From positions 1,240,001 through 1,304,000 of the forward strand of contig NZ_CP019420.1 in the NCBI RefSeq assembly GCF_001984215.1: DNA of 64,000 nucleotides. Reading direction: 5' to 3'. The translations under genes and the position numbers were made by a program. Source of the DNA: Mycobacterium sp. MS1601. Lineage in GTDB: Bacteria; Actinomycetota; Actinomycetes; Mycobacteriales; Mycobacteriaceae. The notes under the pieces were generated by a model. The model did not search any database. It saw nothing but the letters and a program-made list of their open reading frames with translations, and was not told the origin of the DNA. Within the stretch, counting starts at the first letter, position 1, and each line of letters begins with the position of its first letter. Below are positions 56,417 to 63,713 of the stretch, one piece after another.

Positions 56417-56890
56417 TCAGTCGCTCTTCTGGAGCAGGAGGCCGATCTGGGTTGTCTTGGAGGTTGGAGTTCCAGCGGGCGGGTCTTGAGAAATCACCAC
56501 CCAATTCCATGGATTCCAAACGCTTTTTCCATTGGTCGTCTTGTATCCGATGTCAGTAAAGCCGGCGTCGCATAGAGCTCCGGTCGCATCTGCAAAGCTG
56601 CTGTACACAACATCAGGAACCACAGCGGTCCCCTGCTTCGGTGTCGTGCAGTCAGAGGCAGGTTCTGGCGCTTCCGATGTAGTCGTTGGCAAGGTTGTGG
56701 TTGTGGTCGTCGTTGTTGTGGTCGGCAGTTCCAACGGCGCAGGAGCTGTCGAGTACACGGTTACGACTGACGTCGACGTCTGAGTAATCGTGTCCATCGC
56801 GACGTCCGCTGGTGCCCCACAAGACGCCAGTCCGAACGATGCGGCTAACCCGAGAGCTACCGTTACCGACGCGCTTTTGACCAACTTCAT
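56417..56890 (-). CDS. PASTA-domain lipoprotein
   Basis: 157 residues. Signal peptide with lipobox LASC (Cys24), a Thr-rich linker with ten consecutive Thr, then a PASTA-like domain (VVPDVVYSSFADATGALCDAGFTDIGYKT; ISQDPPAGT). PASTA domains bind peptidoglycan or beta-lactam-like ligands. ATG 56890 follows GGGGGTTT. Part of the island's set of exported proteins. The 230 bases between this gene and the DUF732-like gene hold no supported feature. Confidence 0.75.
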   Translation of the reverse strand: MKLVKSASVTVALGLAASFGLASCGAPADVAMDTITQTSTSVVTVYSTAPAPLELPTTTTTTTTTTLPTTTSEAPEPASDCTTPKQGTAVVPDVVYSSFADATGALCDAGFTDIGYKTTNGKSVWNPWNWVVISQDPPAGTPTSKTTQIGLLLQKSD

Positions 56891-56958
56891 GAAACCCCCG
56901 AAGTGCAATGCAGGACTGTAATGCCTGCACATTTCACCACAGCCGACGACCACGACTC

Positions 56959-57093
56959 TTAGGTGTCGGCAAGCACCCGATAGACGGTGGCCCTACTGAC
57001 ACCCAGTGCCGCAGCAATGGTGGTCGCGGACTCGCCACTGGCGTGCATACGCTGCGCCAGGGCTGATTTAGATGCGTCCAGCACCTTTGGGAC
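56959..57093 (-). pseudogene. Serine-resolvase C-terminal fragment
   Basis: Minus-strand frame ending TAA 56959-56961 encodes VLDASKSALAQRMHASGESATTIAAALGVSRATVYRVLADT: the HTH_7 DNA-binding domain of a serine resolvase/invertase. The catalytic domain is absent, and upstream sequence (57094-57155) shows only a frameshifted trace of the linker. It marks an older transposon within the element. Confidence 0.7.
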
Positions 57094-57155
57094 CTGCAGC
57101 CAACCGCGAAACGCGCTCTACGCCTCGGAGACCTGGTTTCGCTCCGTCGACCGAA

Positions 57156-58754
57156 CTACCCCGATAGGTACTCGATTACCGCCATATGAGCGGCATTCCT
57201 CATCTGCCGAGCGCGCACCTCGCCGACATAATGCAGCTTCTTGAAGCTTTCTTCGTCGGTATTAAGGACTTCGCCAATCGTGCTTAGCTCAAGCTCAGAA
57301 AGCTTCGACCGTAGAAATGCTGTTAGATCGAGGCTGGAAATAGGTGATGTCAGCCTCGCTTCGAGCGCTACGTTCCCATCCTGCTCAAGCTGTTGTAGCG
57401 AGAAGTCCTGAATCGATCGATAAGCACCATGATTTGCGCCAAACTCGACCATTCGTCGCTTGTCCAACGAACCTCTTAGCCGCCGGCCATATGAAATTGG
57501 GCTAGCGTCCTGCGCCAAGTTGCAACCGACGTTGACCATATAGCGAGTGCCTACCTCACTCCTCGTCGCCCTTATGCCGGCCGTTCCTTCTTGCAAGATT
57601 CCGCTATAACACAGCAACCGAAGTGCCTCACGCACTACTTGCGGAGCATCGCGGTGAATCCAGATTGCCGAACTCGCCTCGGTTTCTTTCTGATTTCTCG
57701 CATGCAAAGCAGGGAGTACTTCGTTTTCAAGAAAGTTGCGACCCCAATCGATTAGCGTGCGATGGCCGGGGTACCTTTCAGCGAGCGTCGAGTGTTCGGC
57801 CCAAATCTCTTCGCGATAATATTCGCGAATCGTGCTCTGCGCTGAGTTCTGCCGCAACGGGGTACTTGCAGTTAAAGTCTTTAACAGAATTCTCGGGTTT
57901 CCGGTCGCCGCGAAAGCTAGAATGTCGAAGATCTCTCCATACTGTTCGATATCTTTTCGACGGCTGGGATCCTGACGGAAAACGATTTCGCGCATCGCAT
58001 TCGCATATGACGCATCCACGACGTTGCGTTCGATATCGAGCACCGCCGCGTCATGAGTAGGTTGAAATGATTCACCGTAGGATGTAGCGCCAGGATAAAC
58101 AGCAGCCTTGACGGATAGATAGGGACTTCGAAGATCGCGCATCAACGTGAAAAACTGCCGCTGCTGCTCGGGAATAAAGACATGTGCTGCTTCGTCAACG
58201 AGCAGCGCGATCCTTGCAACTCCTATATCGTCGCATAGATCCTCAATTGCATATCGGATTGCTTCTGGCTCAGGAGCACCGCTTATATCCTCAGACGGTT
58301 TATCTTTTGACCAGAATTGTTCAAAGACCGAAGTAAGTCGCTCCATCAATGTTGGCCCCTCGGACACCTGCGACGCTTGTGTGCCTGCTAGTGCTGCGAG
58401 GGCTGAGCTTTCTGGAACTTTGAGCCCGTACGAGGTAATGGACCTTTGGACGGAACTAGTAATTTTCGCGGTCATCCAGGGTAGAAAATTGTGTTGGTCC
58501 TGCTTAATCAGGCCAGCACGCGCGAACGTCAAATAGACCGGCAGCACGGCTTCTGTCTCGAAGCTAGCTTTCATCTCGGCCTCTGCCACGCGCAGGAGAA
58601 ATGATTTGCCAACACCCCTGCTGCCGCGGAGTAGCACTGCACTCCGCCCTTTGATAGCGTCGATTATCCTTCGGTCGCCGCTTGTCTCAACGAAGTACTT
58701 AGAAACTTCTTCGAGGCGAAGATCTTCGGTTCGGAAAAATAGCTCATTAGTCAT
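57156..58754 (-). CDS. P-loop ATPase with C-terminal helix-hairpin-helix
   Basis: 532 residues. Walker A GSRGVGKS (44-51), Walker B ALLVDEAA (183-190, Asp187/Glu188), an AAA/ORC-like or STAND-like ATPase core, a central winged-helix-like region, and a C-terminal HhH (STIGEVLNTDEESFKKLHYVGEVRARQM) resembling the RNA polymerase alpha CTD. Last gene of a four-gene operon; ATG 58754 overlaps the preceding stop. Lower GC content than flanking chromosome. It may act as the sensor or motor of the system. Confidence 0.75.
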   Translation of the reverse strand: MTNELFFRTEDLRLEEVSKYFVETSGDRRIIDAIKGRSAVLLRGSRGVGKSFLLRVAEAEMKASFETEAVLPVYLTFARAGLIKQDQHNFLPWMTAKITSSVQRSITSYGLKVPESSALAALAGTQASQVSEGPTLMERLTSVFEQFWSKDKPSEDISGAPEPEAIRYAIEDLCDDIGVARIALLVDEAAHVFIPEQQRQFFTLMRDLRSPYLSVKAAVYPGATSYGESFQPTHDAAVLDIERNVVDASYANAMREIVFRQDPSRRKDIEQYGEIFDILAFAATGNPRILLKTLTASTPLRQNSAQSTIREYYREEIWAEHSTLAERYPGHRTLIDWGRNFLENEVLPALHARNQKETEASSAIWIHRDAPQVVREALRLLCYSGILQEGTAGIRATRSEVGTRYMVNVGCNLAQDASPISYGRRLRGSLDKRRMVEFGANHGAYRSIQDFSLQQLEQDGNVALEARLTSPISSLDLTAFLRSKLSELELSTIGEVLNTDEESFKKLHYVGEVRARQMRNAAHMAVIEYLSG

Positions 58755-59464
58755 CCGTTACTAACTCCACCTAGACGGCTCCGAATCTGGGATATATGGT
58801 TGAACCGTGTTAACAACATCGTGCGGAGATCATCATTAGCTTTGTCGTTTGCAATATCACCGTACCGAACATACAAGACAAAAAGTACAACTTCGGTAGC
58901 TTGCTTTGCTTTCTCACACCATTCCGTTAACACGTCGGAAGAATATTCTAACGTGGTAGGGAGTCGCTCACTATCCTTATGCTTACCATGGATGAACTGT
59001 GAGCAATAGCGATAACATGCCTGCGCCCTCCGGCTATGATCAGTCGCGTCCATCATCAAGTCGGGTGCAAACTCGGAGACAAACATGCCTGATAAAATTC
59101 CTGTTTCAGAATTTAAGGCACTCGACCATGAAAAGTCGAATCTGTCAGACACCCAGCGCCGCCGTTCGAGCTCGTTGACTGAGAAATAGACCGCAGCAAA
59201 ATTTAGCTCTAGAAACAGACGTAGAGAAGCGAAAGCCTGCCGGTACAATCCGGACGCTGCACTGTATTCGGCAAGAGCAAGTTCCCTGCGAGCTGTGACC
59301 ATCATGGGGACGGTAGGGCCGTCAAGGTGGTTCAGCCAGAGGACGAGATCGGCGTCGCCTTGGTGAACTTCGCCCAGTTGAATCTGGTGGGATGCGAGCG
59401 TGCTTTGACGGCATTTGTCGCTTGCATCAGCCAGCAGAGTTAGGTGCGCTTCGATGCCGGCCAT
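58751..59464 (-). CDS. HEPN-like helical protein
   Basis: 237 residues, all-helical by appearance. The stretch ACYRYCSQFIHGK has the HEPN-type arrangement R-phi-X5-H (Arg152, His159), and its flanks (LRLFLELNFAAVYFSVNELERRRW; TLEYSSDVLTEWCEKA) fit proteins with a Y-x-x-x-S-x-x-x-H-G motif. HEPN domains with this motif are often RNases; here catalysis is inferred only. It overlaps both neighbours. Confidence 0.55.
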   Translation of the reverse strand: MAGIEAHLTLLADASDKCRQSTLASHQIQLGEVHQGDADLVLWLNHLDGPTVPMMVTARRELALAEYSAASGLYRQAFASLRLFLELNFAAVYFSVNELERRRWVSDRFDFSWSSALNSETGILSGMFVSEFAPDLMMDATDHSRRAQACYRYCSQFIHGKHKDSERLPTTLEYSSDVLTEWCEKAKQATEVVLFVLYVRYGDIANDKANDDLRTMLLTRFNHISQIRSRLGGVSNG

Positions 59465-59901
59465 TGAGACACCCTAGCCACTAAGTGCTGACGCAGTGAC
59501 GTAACAGGCACTCCTACATATGCGTAGCTCTGCGGTGGTACGCCGGAGGGAAGCAGCTCGGCAATGTGGGCGGGGCTGCGCAGTCTTACAGCTTTGCGGA
59601 TGCCGATACCCGCCCCAGTGTGGCTGTCGGCGTAGTACCGGTCAAAGTCGGCTCGGTCGATGCAGCCCACATCGGAGAATTTTCGCCAAAGGTCAGTCGG
59701 TTTAGCGGTGTGGATGGCTCCCACTTCGAAGTAGCCGATCACCTTCCTGACGGGAGCGGTGGCGTAGACCCAGACGACCGTCACGTCGTCGGCAAGACGA
59801 CGTTTGCGAAACTCAACCTTCTTGCGCCCGTCCATAATTGCCTCCGCGAACTGCGGATGCACGGACATAACTACATGGCGTCCAGTTGCTGATGCACCCA
59901 T
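59440..59901 (-). CDS. ASCH-domain protein
   Basis: 153 residues. VVMSVHPQFAEAIMDGRKKVEFRKR contains the ASCH motif G-x-K-x-x-E-x-R, followed by WVYATAPVRKVIGYFEVG. ASCH is a PUA-like fold thought to bind RNA or modified nucleotides. ATG 59901 is used because GGAGG lies upstream; it overlaps the end of the PIN-GNAT-EVE gene by 31 bases. Its stop overlaps the next gene by 25 bases. Confidence 0.82.
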   Translation of the reverse strand: MGASATGRHVVMSVHPQFAEAIMDGRKKVEFRKRRLADDVTVVWVYATAPVRKVIGYFEVGAIHTAKPTDLWRKFSDVGCIDRADFDRYYADSHTGAGIGIRKAVRLRSPAHIAELLPSGVPPQSYAYVGVPVTSLRQHLVARVSQWPASKRT

Positions 59902-61373
59902 CGGGTACCTGCCTCCTTTACTTTGGTGACGGTTTGCGGCGGCGCTTTCAGGACGTCGTGAGCTTGAAGCTCTGCCAATGTCCATTCAGGGTCAACGATG
60001 CGATCTTGCCGGAAGAGGATGACAAGCACCTGCGAGCTGTGGGATGCCAGTTCGGCTATGTCAGCAGGTCCGTATACGGTTCTTCCACCAACCAAGTTCA
60101 GTACTTCCTCGGGTGAGGACGTCCGAAAGGTCTCCTCGACCACTCCAATTACAGATACGGCCTGAATCCCTGAGCGGTAGAACAGAATCGCGTCTCCTGG
60201 CTGAACCTGCTTTGTGGGCGCGTTGCATAGGTACGCTTTCCGGAGCGCGTTACCCCATGGATGCGTCGCGCCATCCAGCCCAGGAATCATGAGCTGCTCA
60301 TCCTCGGGTATGCACTCGGGGAATAACTGATCGTGCCAGTGCTCGATGATTGGTATGACAAACACGCTGGCGTCACCCGACACCGCGGGTGGGCCGTACG
60401 CGATGTGGAAGTCTAACGGTGACAAGGAGGTATCGCGGGGCTGGTAGTGCTTGGCAAGGACGATCTCGCCGCGCGCCGACTTGCCAGCGCCGTAATACCC
60501 AAACATTCCCATGAAATCGATGAGCGGTTGGTGGTGCTCCCAGACCTCGACGTAGGCGCTTCCGACGCGGTGTTCATGGTGAGAGCGCAGAACGGCTTTG
60601 AGCAGAAGTTCTCCGTAGCGGTGTCCGCGAAAGTCTGGTTCCACCTTGAAGGTCGAAATCTTCGTGATGGGCTGAGGTAAGCCGTACGGACATTCAGAAA
60701 CGGGTTCGTTGGTCTTCAAGATAGCGATGGCGGCATAGATGCCACTGTCCTCGGCGATGACGAAACATTCGCGGTTCGGTGAATCCCCACGTACCTTGTC
60801 AATCCACGTATCGAAGCCTTCGTAATCGTCTCTGATGCTGGCAAAAATGTCCTGGTCGAGATCGAGAGCATAGGACTCTTTCGGCGTCACCTTCGGTGGA
60901 GGTTCGACGACGGTCGGTTCAAATGCTTCCAGCATTGCCACGGCATCGGCGAGCGTAAGGACGCGATCACCAAGTCCGACCCTCTTTGCCCGCCTGCCCA
61001 GGCCCGCGTCATCAGTGACAAGAAAGTTCACGGCGTTTGCGTCCAGTGCCGCCAAGATCCGCAAGTCGCGATGATCGTTGGAGTCCACAACGACCGGACC
61101 CAATTCATCCTGGAGGCGAGCACTGATTGGTACCTCAGCGAGCATCGCGATCTTGTCGAGCTCGGCAATCCGCTGCGTCGCGCGTGTCCTATCCTTGCCC
61201 TCGGCAAGCTCATCCCTTGTAGCGGGATGGACGAATACGAGATTGCGTTGCTTCATCACCAGCCGCATGAACGTGGCTGCTGGCCCAAGGCCGGGTTCTA
61301 TCTGTCCATCAAACGGCTCAAGAGCAATGAATGCGTTGGTGTCGAGCAGAAATCGGGTTGGCGACGTTGCCAC
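59871..61373 (-). CDS. PIN-GNAT-EVE three-domain fusion protein
   Basis: 500 residues. PIN nuclease domain at 1-150 (FLLDTNAF Asp11, RDEL Glu55, Asp99/Asp103, TDDAGL Asp121); GNAT domain at 165-310 (TFKVEPDFRGHRYGELLLKAVL acetyl-CoA loop, EVWEHHQPLIDFMGMFGY); and an EVE/PUA-like domain at 335-500 (PWGNALRKAYLCNAPTKQVQPGDAILFYRSG). Combining an RNase, an acetyltransferase and a modified-nucleotide-binding module suggests a toxin or defence effector. GTG 61373 follows GGAAAGGGGGA. First gene of the operon. Confidence 0.8.
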   Translation of the reverse strand: MATSPTRFLLDTNAFIALEPFDGQIEPGLGPAATFMRLVMKQRNLVFVHPATRDELAEGKDRTRATQRIAELDKIAMLAEVPISARLQDELGPVVVDSNDHRDLRILAALDANAVNFLVTDDAGLGRRAKRVGLGDRVLTLADAVAMLEAFEPTVVEPPPKVTPKESYALDLDQDIFASIRDDYEGFDTWIDKVRGDSPNRECFVIAEDSGIYAAIAILKTNEPVSECPYGLPQPITKISTFKVEPDFRGHRYGELLLKAVLRSHHEHRVGSAYVEVWEHHQPLIDFMGMFGYYGAGKSARGEIVLAKHYQPRDTSLSPLDFHIAYGPPAVSGDASVFVIPIIEHWHDQLFPECIPEDEQLMIPGLDGATHPWGNALRKAYLCNAPTKQVQPGDAILFYRSGIQAVSVIGVVEETFRTSSPEEVLNLVGGRTVYGPADIAELASHSSQVLVILFRQDRIVDPEWTLAELQAHDVLKAPPQTVTKVKEAGTRWVHQQLDAM

Positions 61374-61566
61374 CGCATCCCCCTTTCCCGCCACGGTCGT
61401 GATTATCACCCGCACCACCGGCCACGCCGGAATGAGACACGCCTCAGAACGAGGCGGGCGACTCCCCCATTTTTCAACGCGATTTCGGCGGCTGGGCGTC
61501 CAGCGGACTCGCTACCCAGTCCGGCGGGCCGGAACGACCTCTATGGAAGTCCCCGGCCCGCCGCAC

Positions 61567-61661
61567 TGTCACGCTGTCACAGTTGTCACATCTTCTATCA
61601 GGCGCTGGTCAGCAGTTCTTCGGTGCTGGGAGCATCTTGCGGCACTTGTGACACTGTGACA
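61567..61661. repeat. TGTCAC repeat cluster at the 3' end of the RepA-like gene
   Basis: TGTCAC occurs at 61567, 61575 and 61584 (8-9 bp spacing) and in inverted form GTGACA at 61648 and 61656. CTGTCACAG (61574-61582) and CTGTGACAG (61654-61662) are exact reverse complements. The spacing resembles initiator-binding iterons, placed beside the RepA-like gene. They could be a replication origin of the element or an autoregulatory site. Confidence 0.55.
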
Positions 61662-62575
61662 GGTCCGTACTGCCCATGGGCGATCCGCTCGATCAACCCG
61701 TAGTCGGATGCCAGGCGCGAGAGGTACTTACGCGCTGTTCCTTCCGGAACGTCGATGTACTCAGCTACCGCACTACTTGTTGACGCCACGCCAGAGTTCA
61801 CGATGTCCAGGGCCTCCTGCATCTTCGGACCGAACCTCCGAGTCCTGGCCCGCTGCGCAGCTTCCGCCAAGTCGCCACCATCCGTCGACCACCGTCCGTT
61901 AACGAAATTAACCCTGTAGACCATCTCGTCAACGTCGCGGCCAGTCACGCTCAGAGTGCCTGACGCACCCGTCCTTTCCCGGTTGAGCGTGATGATCGTA
62001 TCCACCGATCCGGAGAGACCTAATGTCCCGGACACTTGGTCCAGGAAATCGTCAGAATCGCCCTTTCTGTTGTGGTGTACTGCGATGACGGCACCGCCTG
62101 GAGCAAGCAACTCCTGTAGAAGCATCCCCGCCTTGTAGTCGTCCGAGTAGGCATTCTGAGACCGTCCGCCACGAATCTTTTCCAGCGTGTCCACGATGAC
62201 AAGTGGTTTCTCTGCATGGTGGGCGTTCACCCAGGCTTTCGCCGCCTCCATCGCACACTCGGTGTCCTCGCGAGTCATGAAGCAGAATTCGGCTGGCAAC
62301 GGTTCCTCTTCCAACAGCATCCGCGAACGCAGCTGCAATCGTCGCGGCCCGTCTTCGAGCGCCATGTAGAGCACCGGGCGAGGATCCACCTGCACACCGA
62401 GAACCGTGCCACCGCCAGCCGCCGACAATGCGACGTCGAGCACCAGGAACGATTTCCCGATCTTCGGATGGCCCGAGAGGATGCAGCACCCTTCCGGAAT
62501 GATGCCTGGCACACACCAGCTCGGCTCCGAGAACTCTTGCCGGTCGAGCCACTCGCCGTCCTGGATTGGACTCAT
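61598..62575 (-). CDS. RecA-fold ATPase (RepA/AAA_25-like) of the element
   Basis: 325 residues. Walker A ILSGHPKIGKSFLVLDVAL (35-42), VLYMALEDGPRRLQLRSRM, Walker B LVIVDTLEKIRGG and AVIAVHHNRKGDSDDF fit the hexameric RepA/DnaB-like helicase-loader group common in integrative elements and phages. A C-terminal winged-helix-like segment (GVASTSSAVAEYIDVPEGTARKYLSRLASDYGLIER) follows. ATG 62575 overlaps the tiny upstream ORF. Probably used for element replication. Confidence 0.82.
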   Translation of the reverse strand: MSPIQDGEWLDRQEFSEPSWCVPGIIPEGCCILSGHPKIGKSFLVLDVALSAAGGGTVLGVQVDPRPVLYMALEDGPRRLQLRSRMLLEEEPLPAEFCFMTREDTECAMEAAKAWVNAHHAEKPLVIVDTLEKIRGGRSQNAYSDDYKAGMLLQELLAPGGAVIAVHHNRKGDSDDFLDQVSGTLGLSGSVDTIITLNRERTGASGTLSVTGRDVDEMVYRVNFVNGRWSTDGGDLAEAAQRARTRRFGPKMQEALDIVNSGVASTSSAVAEYIDVPEGTARKYLSRLASDYGLIERIAHGQYGPVTVSQVPQDAPSTEELLTSA

Positions 62576-62646
62576 AAGTCACCGCCGCGGGCATGCTCGG
62601 CTTCCTGCGCCGTCGAATGGTTTGCGTCGCTGCGATATACCGTCAT
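62572..62646 (-). CDS. 24-codon coupled micro-ORF
   Basis: ATG 62646 overlaps the stop of the 69-residue gene (ATGA), and its TGA 62572-62574 overlaps the ATG of the RepA-like gene (ATGA). It encodes 24 hydrophilic residues (starts MTVYRSDANH, ends ARGGDL). Precise double coupling suggests it is translated, either as a peptide or as a ribosome relay. Confidence 0.45.
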   Translation of the reverse strand: MTVYRSDANHSTAQEAEHARGGDL

Positions 62647-62852
62647 GCCGCCGCCCTCAACCGATCAGTGGCCGAAATAAGCGCTGCTGCAAGCTGTTCA
62701 GCTTCGGTGACCGCGAGAAGAATCGCCTGCTCGGGGTGGCCAAGATCCTCCGCGTACAACGCGCCATAGAAAAGGAGCACGGCGACGTAATCTTCCTCCG
62801 CGACGACAATCACGGTCTGGTCCTCTGCGGCAATCCGCTTCACGACGCTCAT
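62643..62852 (-). CDS. Small hypothetical protein of the element
   Basis: 69 residues, acidic and Ala-rich: IAAEDQTVIVVAEEDYVAVLLFYGALYAEDL then helices ending ISATDRLRAAA. No family recognised. Start and stop both overlap the neighbouring genes by four bases, so it is part of the excisionase-RepA operon. Confidence 0.65.
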   Translation of the reverse strand: MSVVKRIAAEDQTVIVVAEEDYVAVLLFYGALYAEDLGHPEQAILLAVTEAEQLAAALISATDRLRAAA

Positions 62853-63034
62853 GCGACGAACTCGCCGCGCCTGGTGTTGCGCTCCTGCTCATCGACCCAC
62901 GCAAGGACATCAGTACGGCGGTACCGCACACGACCAGCCAATCGAAACGACATCGGCCCACGCTCCATCGAGCGGTAGTACCGCAGGGTGCCTACCGGAA
63001 TGCCCAATTCGTTCGAAACTTCTCGGGTGGTCAT
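62849..63034 (-). CDS. Excisionase/AlpA-like helix-turn-helix protein
   Basis: 61 residues from ATG 63034 (GAGG at eight bases); ATG 63064 is an in-frame alternative. MTTREVSNELGIPVGTLRYYRSMERGPMSFRLAGRVRYRRTDVLAWVDEQ is a MerR-like HTH_17 domain, as in excisionases and AlpA regulators of integrative elements. First gene of the leftward maintenance operon, divergent from the XRE-integrase pair. Confidence 0.82.
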   Translation of the reverse strand: MTTREVSNELGIPVGTLRYYRSMERGPMSFRLAGRVRYRRTDVLAWVDEQERNTRRGEFVA

Positions 63035-63098
63035 GAGATCCGCCTCGTCGTTAGTAGCCAACATTCCTCAATCTCATATCGCTTAGCTTTCCAAGCGT

Positions 63099-63111
63099 GT
63101 CGAGTCTCGAC
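63099..63111. promoter_or_regulatory. Candidate repressor operator between xis and XRE genes
   Basis: GTCGAGTCTCGAC is a 13-bp palindrome with flanking CCAA (63091-63094) and TTGG (63115-63118) extending the symmetry imperfectly. It lies between divergent maintenance operons and fits an operator for the XRE repressor. Confidence 0.45.
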
Positions 63112-63119
63112 GGGTTGGA

Positions 63120-63713
63120 ATGTTAAACGCATGGAGCTTGAAAATTCAAGCCCTAGAGACTTATGGTGTGCCGGTGACTAACCCTGAACCTTGGGCACTC
63201 GCCGCAGTCGAGGGCCAACAGCTTGTCCGTGATCTGCGCGAACAACTCCCTCCTGATACCGCTGACATCTCGATCAACGAAATCGCGCTGGCTCGTCAAC
63301 GACACGAGTCCTGGGAACGTCGATTCGGCGAGCACCTACGTGGCTGGCGACAGGACCGGAACTGGTCGCAGGAGGATGTCGCTGAACGGCTTCGCCGCCA
63401 GGGGTTCGAGATGCACCAAACCACCGTCGCGAAGATTGAACGCGGGGCACGTCCCCTCCGCGTAGCAGAGGCCGCTGCCCTCGCCGAGGTGTTCGAGATG
63501 CCGATTATTACCGTGCTCGGTGTTGAGGCAGCCACCGACTTCGCCGCAAGCCCCGACACGTACCAAAGGGAACTTGAACAGGCCCGAAAGCGCCTCGACC
63601 ACAGCCGCGAGAACCTTCATAGCGTTGCTCAGCAGCACGCTCATCTACTCGCCGAAGTCGAGAAACTACTTCTCCAAATGAATCAGCACAGCTCAGAGAC
63701 AGGTGAGAAATGA
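63120..63713 (+). CDS. XRE-family element repressor
   Basis: 197 residues. The HTH is at about 68-130: LRGWRQDRNWSQEDVAERLRRQGFEMHQTTVAKIERGARPLRVAEAAALAEVF. An N-terminal extension and a C-terminal coiled-coil-like segment (TYQRELEQARKRLDHSRENLHSVAQQHAHLLAEVEKLL) flank it. Stop overlaps the integrase start (ATGA), so the repressor and integrase are co-expressed. ATG 63120 is used; GTG 63168 or 63174 are alternatives. Confidence 0.82.
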   Translation: MLNAWSLKIQALETYGVPVTNPEPWALAAVEGQQLVRDLREQLPPDTADISINEIALARQRHESWERRFGEHLRGWRQDRNWSQEDVAERLRRQGFEMHQTTVAKIERGARPLRVAEAAALAEVFEMPIITVLGVEAATDFAASPDTYQRELEQARKRLDHSRENLHSVAQQHAHLLAEVEKLLLQMNQHSSETGEK

